Origin: Rhodamnia argentea
Taxonomy: Eukaryota > Streptophyta > Magnoliopsida > Myrtales > Myrtaceae
Reading direction: 5' to 3'
Length of the DNA: 64,000 nucleotides
Assembly (NCBI RefSeq): GCF_020921035.1
Contig: NC_063151.1
Span: forward strand, 6,510,001-6,574,000
The first letter of the stretch is position 1, and the number at the start of each line of letters is the position of its first letter. The notes under the pieces were generated by a model, which did no database searches, had not been told where the DNA came from, and was given only the letters and a program-made list of their open reading frames with translations. Position numbers and translations under genes: made by a program. Of this stretch, positions 1 to 10,256 are shown piece after piece.

Positions 1-2888
1 TGCTTCTCTGCCAAGGATCAAACATCTCACTTTATACGGAGTGCGGGAATAATTGTCCAAAACGTTCCAAAACCTATTATACAGTATATTTGATTCAAAA
101 TCTTTTAATTGTGCTAATTTAATATTAAATATTTTGATGATTTGTTTATTTTGACAAGTTAGTCACAAATTTATTATTTGGATAATAGGCCGAAGGAACT
201 ATCTTGATAAATCGTCAAAAGGTTTATAACTGAATGGACACAATTAAAAGTCTTAAGTTGAATTGACAAATTATCAAAAGATTTAAAACTCGATTGATAT
301 AATTAAAAAGTTTAAAATTAAATTAATCGTCGTATAATAAATTTATAAATTTTTAGACAATTTTCTCCCACCTGCCGGATCCGTCTTGTTTGCTGATACA
401 TTCGGCTTAGAAAACCGCACTAAATTTGGGGTTGGTCTTAAAGCATTAATCAATCGTTGCTTGAACCTTGATACGCACAGAAAAAAAAATAATAAAAAAT
501 AAAAAGGAGAACATTGAACAGGATAATCGTCTGGCTGGCAATTCCGCCTTGCTTGAACATCTATCAGCTTTGGGACATCTGTAAAGCCATCAACTTCATC
601 TTTCCTTTGCCGACAGGCGAGACAGGTAGCGATTGGACAGGGGAGGCCCACGCCGCCTGAACCGCGACTATAGCCAACCACGTCCAACGTTACATAAAAG
701 CGAACGAGGACAAAGAAATTCAGCCAAAAAATGCACAAAATCTACCGACATAGAAAGCGAAAATTATGTCGACACAAAAAAAAAAAAAAAGCGAAAGATT
801 AATTGCTTATCCTCATCTAAATCCTTTTGAGAAAATCTATTATATCTCTACTAATTCAATCATAATTTTTTTTAATTTTATCAATTTAATCTTGATAATT
901 TATCAATATAATTATTTCGATCAATTGATGTGGACGTTATTTCTTTTATGTGACTCAAGTGACATTAACATGAGTAATTTTTTTATCGTGACGTGGATAC
1001 ACGAGTGATGTTAACACTCTGTGCCCATCATTAATCACGCAGCGACGTGGCAACTCGTAAGTTGTCGACAAGGCATTCATGTCATTGTCTTATCGGGATC
1101 CGAGGGCCATCGTACGTGTACATCCATCCACACATGGCGTCTCAAATGAACCGAAGCCCGGATAGCTTCGATCCTTCTTGAATTGACATTATTCCGAGAG
1201 GGGATTAGACTAGTCAAGCAGATGATAAGATCATGTCGATAATGACGCCGACAAACGAAGCGCTCCTCTTGATTTGGACAAAGGAAAATACGCGATGACC
1301 GTGACTAATACGACATAGGCATGCATCAATAATGGACAACTTTTAGCGAGAGAGAGAGAGAGAGATTGTAAAGATTACTAGTGTATGCTTTTTCAGTGGG
1401 GAACATGGAGCTTCAAGTTGAAGAGAACGAGTCAAGGAGTTTGCGGGGAAAAAAAAAAATCTTAATTTTAGTGAAGGATATGTTTGTTTTTACATGAAAA
1501 TTCCACAGAACTTGCAAACTGTAACCAAACAAAAGTCAAAACAAAAAAATAATAAGGTCAACGAGTAAATTTTTTTTCTATCATCAGAATTTAATAGATT
1601 ATGCAATTAGGTTTTCAAACTTCAATTCCAATCGCCCAATGCATCGAGTTCTCGATTCGTTTTGCAATTTGATGCACTATTCAAAACTCCGTATGTTGAC
1701 GGGAGAGAGACTCACGCGACGACTAGAAAATGTGTGGCCTGCCCGTCACATCAAAAGCCCGTCCCAAAAGTATGCTTTCTAAAAAAATCGCAATGCGCTT
1801 AGGTATTAATTGAAAATGAAGATTCAATAGTTTGATTATAAAACCATGAAATGGTATTATAACTGAGATCGGTCCTAACCCGCACCAGCCTCTTCGGTCC
1901 ATCCCTGCATATGCTATGATGGGTTTATACTACTGATAGTTGGGACATAAGCTATGAATTTAAGCATCACTTTTTGACATAATTTAAGGCAGGTCCATTT
2001 TATTTATTTATATGCTAAGTTGGGGGGGGTGGGGAGGAGGAGGGTTGGTGTTACTTTAAAGCAAATTTTAAAGGGCGGCCCCTATAAGATGCGCTGGCAG
2101 TCTTTTTAGCACACCCTTAAAAGCGATAACTATTCATAAATGAATTGTTGTAGAACTAAGGGCCATTAATAATAAAACTTGATTATACAACAATTAAACA
2201 AAATTAAACATGATTATGGTATCTACTCTTTCAAAAATTTGTGGTTATTGATATATCGTTATTCTCACGATCACCCAAAAACCGTTATGCTAGCAAAGTT
2301 TATAAAACAACTAGACATGAAACCAAAAAAAAAACACATGGTAAATTTATCATTTCTCTATCTGTCAGCTGATAATCAAGTTAGGTAAGTGCTAAAATGG
2401 GAAGTGATTTTTTTTATTATTAATGCATGAGAAGTTAAAATCACGTATAAGAATAGCCTAAGTCAAATGAAAGATGTACTTTTGTCAATTGAATAGGTGA
2501 ATAAAACTTAGCATAAACTTCAACAAAAAACGTTTACTTACTTCTTGTTCGGCCAAAAGTGAACTTCCTGCGATTTTACCCATGATAAATTACCATACGC
2601 AGTCTCATGCACAGTTGGTGCATTTTGTTGTAAGACCGCTCATGGAGAACACTTTTTTCCACCGTTCGTTAGATATTATCATATTCCCAATACTTATCGA
2701 TCTCTTTCTTGAAAGGACTTTACCGGCATATCAATCTTCTTTAGTGATCGTGAAAATAACAATACATTATGAACCGTAAATTCTTAAAAGAGTGGATCCC
2801 AAAATATTTTATTTTTTATTTTTTGTGGCAAAAAATAAGCTATCACATAATCAATAAATATAAAAATTAGAAAAAAGAATAAAACGAT

Positions 2889-2892
<4 letters not shown>
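1..2892. other. AT-rich intergenic DNA, no gene seen
   Basis: The open frames here are short and resemble no family I know. The stretch is AT-rich with long A and T runs. The segment at about 180-360 contains several loosely repeated phrases of the kind seen in old non-autonomous repeats. A short GA run lies near 1349-1365. Confidence 0.6.

Positions 2893-2919
<27 letters not shown>
2893..2919. repeat. (AG)n microsatellite
   Basis: An uninterrupted AG dinucleotide run of about 27 bp lies about 160 bp downstream of the stop codon of the phytocyanin gene, so it may be in or near its 3' flank. Confidence 0.9.
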
Positions 2920-3081
2920 ATACAAGCTGCCGTGCATTTTCCTTTATTTCCTATTTACATGTACATCCATCTAAATGGATCCACCTATGGAAAAATTTTA
3001 TAAACACGATCAAATTCCATCCCGGAAGATGTATATCTATATATTCAAAATACTGCACCGTACTTCGTCCCAGAATCTCCA

Positions 3082-4337
3082 TTAAGTTTGCCCCAAGACC
3101 ATCATCAAGAATGCCGATGCCCACATACTAAGTCTAAGAGGATCCACCACTTGGGCGGCTGACTGGCCCGGCGGAGGCGAGGTCGAGTTCGCTGGGACAC
3201 CGCTTGGCGTCGCTGCTGGTGGAGACGACTGGGCTGACCCACCACCCGGAGCTGGTGAGGTGGTGGATGACGCCGGCGGCGACGCTCCCGACGGCCCGGG
3301 CGCGGTCGGACCTGATGCTGGAGCTGTTGCTGTTGGAGCAGATGACGGCGACGCAGACGACGGTCCCGTCGCCGGCGCATGTGTTGGAGTTGTAGCTGGC
3401 GATGTGGACGGGGACGGAGATGTCGCCGGAGTACTTGACCCTGGTGCCGCGGTCGGAGACGGCGAGAGAGACGACGGTCCCATTGCCGGCGCATGTGCTG
3501 GAGTTGTAGCTGGCGATGTCGACGGGGACGGAGACGTCGCCGGAGTACTCGACCCTGGCGCCGCGGTCGGAGACGGCGAGAGAGACGATGGTCCCATTGC
3601 CGGCGCATGTGCTGGAGTTGTAGCTGGCGATGTCGACGGGGACGGAGACGTCGCCGGAGTACTCGACCCTGGCGGTCCCGAACCCGGAGCCTTCCCCGGG
3701 GCCATCGCAGGAGTACTCGATCCTGGCGGTCCCGAACCCGGAGCCTTCCCCGGGGCCATCGCCGGAGTACTCGACCCTGGCGGTCCCGAACCCGGGGCCT
3801 TCCCCGGGGGCAGAGGGAGAGGGCGAGGCTTGAAGGCGAGGACGACGACGATCAGCTTCTGGCCTTTCCGACAGTTGCCATCTCGGCCGCTGATGAAGTA
3901 GAAAGGGCCGAACCGGTCGAACTGGAAGACGGTGTCGCCGTCGTCCCATTTCTTGATGGGGTCGTGGGCGTCGCACTGGTCGTAGCCGTCTTTGTTCACC
4001 AGCAGCACCGAGTCCTTTCCTTTCTTGTATTTGAAAACTGAGGCAGACAGAAATTAAGAAACAGGAAAAGAACGTCAAACATAAGACGCGATCCACCTGC
4101 TTCCGTCGAAACTAATCGAAGCCGAAATACTGGGGACTTACGGAGAGTGTCGGTGATCAAGAACCGGTTCCGACCAGCCCAGTGGTTGTAATCCTCGGCG
4201 GGATGAACCACCCAGCCATCTCTGCCTCCGACGTAGAACTGGCGAGCTCGGACTTGAACCAGAGACGACAGAGAACAGATGACGAAGATGCAGACGGCGG
4301 AGAAAGAGGGGAGAGATTCGCGAACGGGAAGATTCAT
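3082..4337 (-). CDS. Early nodulin-like protein (phytocyanin family)
   Basis: Two exons on the minus strand, 4337-4142 and 4037-3082, joined by a GT-AG intron in phase 1, give 383 aa. Residues 1-31 form a signal peptide. About 33-135 are a plastocyanin-like domain, with the FYVGG start, the NHW-GRNRF segment, and the FYFISGRDGNC segment with its disulfide cysteine. Where copper-binding phytocyanins have Cys and His in this last segment there are Ser and Asn, so copper binding is unlikely, as is usual for early nodulin-like proteins. A long Pro/Ser/Thr/Ala-rich stretch follows, typical of arabinogalactan-type glycosylation, and then a hydrophobic C-terminal tail expected to be replaced by a GPI anchor. 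The predicted place of action is the outer face of the plasma membrane. The Pro-rich part is built from tandem repeats, making the protein longer than most relatives. It resembles Arabidopsis ENODL1/ENODL2. Confidence 0.9.
3431..3820 (-). repeat. Coding tandem repeats in the Pro-rich domain
   Basis: Two in-frame arrays lie side by side in the early nodulin-like gene. One has a 114-bp period (38 aa), with equivalent points at 3431, 3545 and 3659. The other has a 54-bp period (18 aa), with equivalent points at 3659, 3713 and 3767. Both periods are multiples of three, so copy-number change would keep the frame. Copies are nearly identical, which suggests recent expansion. Confidence 0.9.
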
Positions 4338-4410
4338 GGAGATGGGTGGTAAGAACTAAGAAGAGAACTATGCAATCGAGCTCGAAAAACTGGTGAGAAC
4401 CGGGCGAGGA

Positions 4411-4418
4411 CTTTTATG
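4411..4418 (-). promoter_or_regulatory. Possible TATA box of the early nodulin-like gene
   Basis: The minus strand reads CATAAAAG about 75 bp before the start codon, a spacing that would allow a short 5' leader. This is sequence resemblance only. Confidence 0.3.
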
Positions 4419-4587
4419 ATGCTTGGAGAGATATTACCGACCTTTGATGTGTATACTCGTGTAGCCATTAACGCCGTCGTTTGATGTCCTCTGCCTCAAT
4501 TGACAATACCCACGTGGCAGAATTAACTGAAGTTCGAAGGAGACGAAAGAAAATAATTTAAAGCGGGCTGCACTTTTGCAATCATAA

Positions 4588-5325
4588 GGATGGGCAAATC
4601 GGACCGTCCGAATCAGAACCGGTAGTCTAGTTTCCGATTCTAAAATGCAGCAATCCGATTCGCGGTTCTTAAATTTGAAGTTGATAACCGGACAGTCCAA
4701 TTCTCGATTTCAAGGGACATAAAATCGGATCGGATTGGTTGATTTTTTTTATTTAAAAGTAACCCTAAAAAGATTTATATTTCCCTACAGTAATCAAACG
4801 GTTTTCTGCAGCAACTGATTCCCTGGGAAAATCCAAAACCCTGCCTCCCTGCATTAGTTTACACTGATTAGAGCTTGGAAATAGGAGGAGCCATGTGCTC
4901 ACATCTGAGCACAACACATGGCACTTTCCTTCCAAAACACCAAGCTCAAGCAGAAGCAGAGCAACAGTGACAAGAAAACAGCCGAGGTCATTACATCAAG
5001 TGCTCGTCCTGCCACTTTCTCTGCACCTGAAAAGATCCTCATATCAAAACCAATACCTGAAGCTTCACCATGCACGAGAAAGGAGAGTCACATGAGACCC
5101 GTTTGACTTTCAGGCTTTTCAAACACTTCGTGAGAAATTTGTCATCTTAGTGGTTTTTTTTAAACCCCCTAAGAACGGGACAGGACCGATGGTCTGATCC
5201 GATTCCCGATTCCGAAAAATGGCAAGTCCAATTCCCTATTCCGAAAAATGATAATCGGAACCACCGGTCCGGTTTCCGATTCTTAAGAAGAACTGGATCG
5301 GATCGAGAACTAGTCACTCCTAGCT
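4588..5325. mobile_element. Possible hAT-like non-autonomous element
   Basis: The left end (about 4588-4740) and right end (about 5160-5325) both carry runs of the CGGACC / TCCGATTC / AACCGG type in opposite orientation, beginning GGATGGGCAAATCGG on one side and ending GTCACTCCTA on the other. Such GGGTG-start, subterminally repetitive ends are common in plant hAT elements. I could not find a clean 8-bp target duplication. An internal open frame (4918-5106) has gene-like base use but no family I recognise. No transposase is present. Confidence 0.3.
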
Positions 5326-5326
5326 C

Positions 5327-6713
5327 AGACACTCTCATTTTTTGTGTTTTGACTATTTTATCATTTACATAGTCCCACACTTCTAATACAATTTTATATG
5401 GTCACTATTTTATTATTTGATCAAATCATTTTATTTTGTTTCTTTTTTTTTTTATGGGACCACTTTTCTTCTTCTTTCTTTTTTTTCACTCTTCCCACTC
5501 GCCTGTCTGTTCTCTCGGCAAGCATGCCATGCCATTCTCTTCTTTCAACGCCTCCTACTCCTCCTTCCACACACCCCGTCGTCCTCAATTTATCAGCGGA
5601 GGCTTCAAGCGGCGACACACGTGTTGAAAAAGCTCCCAACAAAGCCTGCAAGAATTTACTTATTTTAAGGAAGTCACACAACCGGATTCATGGATAGTGC
5701 GCGAGAAGACGATTCCAATAATTTTATCAAACATGGAATACGATGAGAGAGATCAGGCAGAGCAATCATCAATGTACCTTTCTCCTTTGCATATGGCACC
5801 CTGATTTTGTTTCCCTCAAGCATTCTGGAGACCTTTTGCCAGACTCAGAAGTCCTGAAGAATCTGTGCTCGGACGTCCCTTATGCCTCGGAAGGAAATCT
5901 TTTTGCCCGGAAGGGTCCTCTCTTTAACGCCTAAATCTTTGTTTCTCGCGGTCATTTCTACCTTAGAACTCGAACGTCCAATGCCGCCCTCGTCCTGCGA
6001 ACTTCCGCAAGGATCATCGGCGCTAATCTTCTGTCCCCCACCCGTCTCGCCTCGTTAGCTGTTTCTTGCTTCGAACCACCTCGCGGACATTGTGGAATGA
6101 TCGATTTACAAGTGATCTCCACCGCTGAACAGAGGCCGTTACTTGTAGCGGACATATCACCTGATTTCACACAATCTTTCCCTTTTTTTTATTTGAGGAC
6201 TGGCTTTGCATCATGATATACGGCGGTTTCACTTGAATTTACCTTTAAACGGTCGACCTTTTCACCCTTTAAACTGCGACCAATCTCCGAAGCTCTCGAA
6301 ATATATCAACTCCACTTCATCGTCATCCAAAAATCTCGCACTAGCAAGAGGATTCAAATAGATGGTCACAGAAGTCGAGCCCTCGTATTTCATCAAACAC
6401 GTTCTGGTCGTGGGCTTCCATTGTTCATTGGGAAATCCGATACATCCGAGGATCGGTGAAGGAAATGGGGACGGGTGCGGGGAATGCGAAGGAGTTTTCT
6501 CGATCTCGGTGGAGGAAAATGGAGAAAACTAATGGGAGGTGCGGAATGGAAGAAGAAGAAGAAGAGGAAGAAAAGTGGTCCCACAAGAAAAAAAAATAAA
6601 AATAAAAAGAGGTGACCAAATAATTAAAAAAAGGAGCCATATAAAGTTGTAAAGTGATGGCCTATACAAGGAAGATGATTGTCAAAACACACACAAAAAA
6701 AAAAAAGATGTCT
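5327..6713. mobile_element. DNA element with ~170-bp terminal inverted repeats (Mutator-like candidate)
   Basis: The arm at about 5327-5495 matches the reverse complement of about 6540-6713. The match starts at GACA, goes through TGTGTTTTGAC, TTTATATGG and the ATTATTTG segment, and reaches a shared GGGACCACTTTTCTTC block. Divergence is clear, so the element is not new. The interior (about 5500-6540) is less AT-rich and has no transposase frame, so it is non-autonomous; its origin is not recognised. Long inverted repeats suggest a Mutator-like element, but no 9-bp target duplication was seen, so the class is an inference. Confidence 0.6.
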
Positions 6714-9150
6714 AAGTCATAAGGAGAGTGGAAAAAATGCCGTCCTTTAAAATTATAGAGAATTTACTTATTTATAGGAAAAGTCATTCTTCAGTTTTCA
6801 TGCTATAATTAACTGAATTTGTTGAATTAGACTTAGGAGGAAGCAATCGTTAAAAAGATCGAATAAATGCGAGGGTGCGAAATCATGTACATCTAAACAG
6901 CTCGGAAAGCAATAGGAAATCGGATTGTTCCCCCGGCATTTATGATACCCGTGGATACCGGATGGTAAAATTGCTCGACAAAAGAAGCGAAGAGAAAAAA
7001 AAAAAAAAGACCGGACACGTCCCGATTTGAGGGCTGACCATGGTGTCGGTAATTATCATAAATGCTAAACTTTGAGCGAATCTTCCTCATTCGGCGTATT
7101 GAAATTCATTTCCTGAAATGTGATCAAAAGAAAAAAAAGAAATTCATTTCCTGAAAAAATCAGAATCAACCATTCGGATAAAAACGAAAACCCATTCAAA
7201 ATACGTTTATTTTTCTCCAATTTCTTATAGGCTTGTACAGTGTGTTAGCCTGCTTTTGGGCCGGTTAGCAGAAAACCAAAGGGTCCTGTCATCTTGAAGA
7301 AGAAGAAGAAGAAGAAGAGAAACACTTCCGACAAAGGAGACTAGGCATTGCACGTCCTCGGACAAAACTTGGTCCCTCTTGCATGCAATTACGAGCGCGT
7401 GCCTCTAAATTCATTAAAACATACGTGCCAAGAAAAACAAAAATGGAGCAGTTTTTCCACTTTTTTTTTTTTTTTGGCCCTTGTTTCACTCTGGATTGAG
7501 CATCATCACGCGCACTATCTTCGTGGGAAAAGCATGTAGGGGAGTTCATGCAATGATATTGAACCCCGCAAGCCTCGCATCAACGCCAGACTGGCTCATG
7601 ACGTCATTCATCCGTGAGGCACCGCGTTCTAAAATCTCGTGTCGGATTTGCAAGGATCTATCAAGTGAACAGCTCCCGATCGCCGCCTTATGTGGCCATT
7701 CAAAGAGCTCTTTTCGAAGACTGGCCTACTTGAGACGGGTTGAGACTGTATTTATAAAACGGTATCGCTTCAATAATTGTGTGGTTCTTGGACCGGTTTC
7801 AAACGATGATAGCTTGGGAACTATTTTACAGGGGGCTTAGCCCACTTTCAAGCACGTAGAATGCCATTTTCGACAAGAAATTGTCTGATATTCATGTAAT
7901 CCGGCTAGTTGCGTGTGAAAAGACAACCGTTGATTTCCTTTTACTTTGGCACCACGTGTCAATGTGGCCCGAAAAGCATGGTAAAAGATGGAAATGAACC
8001 TTTGACAATTTCCGCGAGTGTTGGCGAGCCCAAGCCCAGCCCGGTTGACTAGGGGGAACATGGGCCCCGAAATGGAACGGGCTTCTTTTTGTGGCCGACT
8101 GATGGGCCGGGTTTCATGACTCGATTTCACTTTGCAAGATTCGTCCAAGGATAATGGTCGGCCGGTTGAATCTCACAAAACCAAACTTACATACTTAGCT
8201 CCTTTGTTTCACGAAAGATCATTGATTAGAAAAAAAAATTTATTCCTAATTTTAATCTTTACCGTCTCTTAAGAAAATGGGAAATGGGAAATATTCTTAT
8301 TATAAACCCAAAATTTAAGAATGAGTAGTCAATTATAATAGAAACATCTCTTATTGAATCTCAAATAAGGGCTCTAAGTGGACCTTATTTCAAATAAAGG
8401 CCTCAAGTAACTATATCAATTTCAAAGAAGGGTCTGACCTTTCAGATAGTCAAGAGCATTTTAGTCTTTTACTTTTTTAAAATATTTTTTCCTTGTTTTA
8501 TTTCTTTTATTTCTTTATCTATTTTTTCTTTTCTTTTTGGTGGTGGCCGGTCTGCCACCCGGACCGTCCATCGGCAATGCCCGGAGAGGGCTAGGCAAGG
8601 GCCACCTTAGACGGCCACAAACGATCCCTGGGCAAAGGTCGTCTTGCCAACGACCAGAGAAGGACGGCCTCAAAATGCCGCGGAATTTGCTATGAAATTT
8701 GTGTTGAATAATCATGTCCATGTTATTTAGGCTCTTTCTGAATCAAATCAAAATCATGACGCTCTCAATATAGTAAATTACGATATTATAGGATGATTAC
8801 CAACGAGGACATTCTCAAAGTTATGAAGTGCCATAGGATTCATCTTGCGAGTTTAAAGATATTTCAAACCATCCAAATTGGCTTTTGTGTTAATTTTAAC
8901 AACAGGAGAACTTCACGTATTAGAATCTTTCTTAGGCTGGTAAATTGCTTCTAGCCACGGTCATCAAAATGAATGGTGTGCCTTCGAAGCAGGAACATCT
9001 CTTCAGACAAAGTAATCCGCCTCTGAAGTAGTAATTTCTCTTGTAATCAGCAAATCGACTGGTAGTTAATCCTCGTCCATCTTAATTGTACTCACTCTTG
9101 GCCAAACGCTATCGAAATATAATCATCATAATGAACCTCATGGCGTCGTA
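6714..9150. other. Intergenic DNA, no gene seen
   Basis: No frame here looks like a gene. A (GAA)n run lies at 7295-7319. A short direct duplication of an AAATTCATTTCCTGAAA phrase lies near 7104 and 7139. The segment about 8370-8690 (a 'rest of frame' AT part followed by a GC-rich GGCCGG part) resembles the GC-rich cores of the dispersed repeats at 31.4 and 57.8 kb and may be a repeat fragment. Confidence 0.5.
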
Positions 9151-9158
9151 AATGCAAA

Positions 9159-10248
9159 TTTAATAGGTGTCTAATGGGTAGGTCGGATCGGGTTTGGATT
9201 GGGTCAAATATGGTCCGATTCATATTTTGACCCATTTAACTCACTTTAACCCATATTCATGTAATGAAAATTCAATGGCTCATAACCAACCAGACCCGCA
9301 TCCGACATGTATCCGATCTAACTCATATTAATACCTCCCGCTCGCCCGCCGCTGCCCACCCGCCGTCGGCGCCGCCCTCCCACCACTGCCATCGAATTAA
9401 TATCTCAACAAGAAATTCAACGATGAAGATACGGTCCGACGTGTGCGAGAGAGCCCAGGCGACAGTGATCTGCTGTGCCAACGAGGCCGCACTCTGCGCC
9501 AAGTGCGACGTTGAAGTCCACGCCGCGAACAAGCTCGCGAGCAAGCAACGGAGGCTCCTCCTTCAGTCCCTCTCCTCGAAGCTCCCTGTTTAGGACATTT
9601 TCCAAGTGAGTCGATGGCTTCGATTCGATTTCTCCGTTTCTCTGTTAACTTCTTTTCTTTTACTTTTTCATGTGGTTCACGTTGGGGCATGCACGAGATT
9701 GAGCGACGCGACGTCGTTCTGGATTCTAGATTTATGCCTTCAACGCGTCGCTTCTTCTTCTCTCTGAAGCTATGAGAGGGACTGTACTTGGTGAATCGCG
9801 TGAGTCGTTTGGGGGATCTCTGTGACTAGTTGTTATTGAGGAAAGAGGGCTGGCGGCGGGGGCGGTCAGTGGCAGTAGTGGGGTGGCAACGGGGCAAGCG
9901 GAGCGTGGCAGAAGGCCGTGGGCGGCGGCGGTAGTGGCGAGCGGAGGGGGCGGGTGGCGGAGGGTAGTAGGTGGCCGGCAGGGGCGGGCGGCGGTGGTAG
10001 TGAGGGAGTGGCGACAGGATGGGCGGAGGTGGTGGGCGGCGACAAGGGAGCTGCGGGGAGCTTGGAAAGTTATAGCCCACGGGTAAAAAATGGGTTGAAA
10101 ATGGATTTTGTTAAAACTCATATTTGAATAGATTTTATAATCTTATATCCATATTTGACCCATTTTCTAAATCTGGTGAATCCATATATGACCCGAATGT
10201 AAAAAAATGAGTTAAAAAGGTGGGTCAATGACCCATACCGACACCTCT
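9159..10248. mobile_element. hAT-like non-autonomous element carrying a host gene fragment
   Basis: An exact 8-bp direct repeat, AATGCAAA, flanks the segment at 9151-9158 and 10249-10256, which fits the 8-bp target duplication of the hAT superfamily. Just inside, both ends read AGGTGTC followed by an ATGGGT phrase in inverted orientation, and the subterminal DNA is full of GGGTC / GACCC words, also typical of plant hAT ends. The 5' end has a few extra bases outside the inverted repeat. The interior contains a B-box zinc-finger exon fragment (9423-9605) and GC-rich low-complexity DNA (about 9340-9400 and 9850-10070). No transposase frame is present, so it would need one from elsewhere. Confidence 0.7.
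9423..9605 (+). pseudogene. B-box zinc-finger (BBX24/25 type) first-exon fragment
   Basis: The frame from the ATG at 9423 gives 56 residues closely matching the first B-box of the BBX18-25 group, with VICCANEAALCAKCD and EVHAANKLASK intact. It is degenerate. The first zinc-binding Cys (normally in the C-D-V-C motif) is Ser, the second His is Gln, and a TAG at 9591-9593 interrupts the point just before the second B-box. The next codons still spell the end of the normal first exon (D-I-x-Q), followed at 9606 by a GTGAGT donor, as expected at the usual first intron of these genes. It was therefore copied from genomic DNA, not from mRNA. It lies inside the hAT-like element, so capture by that element is the likely origin. 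No second exon was found. Confidence 0.85.
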
Positions 10249-10256
10249 AATGCAAA

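Noticed and set aside
3260-3901. 213-codon + strand frame rich in Gly, Asp and Val, and other long frames across 3105-4096
   Set aside because: Shadows of the GC-rich repeats of the minus-strand early nodulin-like gene, whose frame alone gives a signal peptide and phytocyanin domain.
5421-5697. Several overlapping frames of 80-100 codons
   Set aside because: Poly-T and CTT-rich terminal repeat of the element at 5327-6713; chance openness.
9826-10127. Overlapping frames on both strands rich in Gly/Arg or Pro/Arg
   Set aside because: Low-complexity GGC/GGT sequence inside the hAT-like element; no family resemblance.
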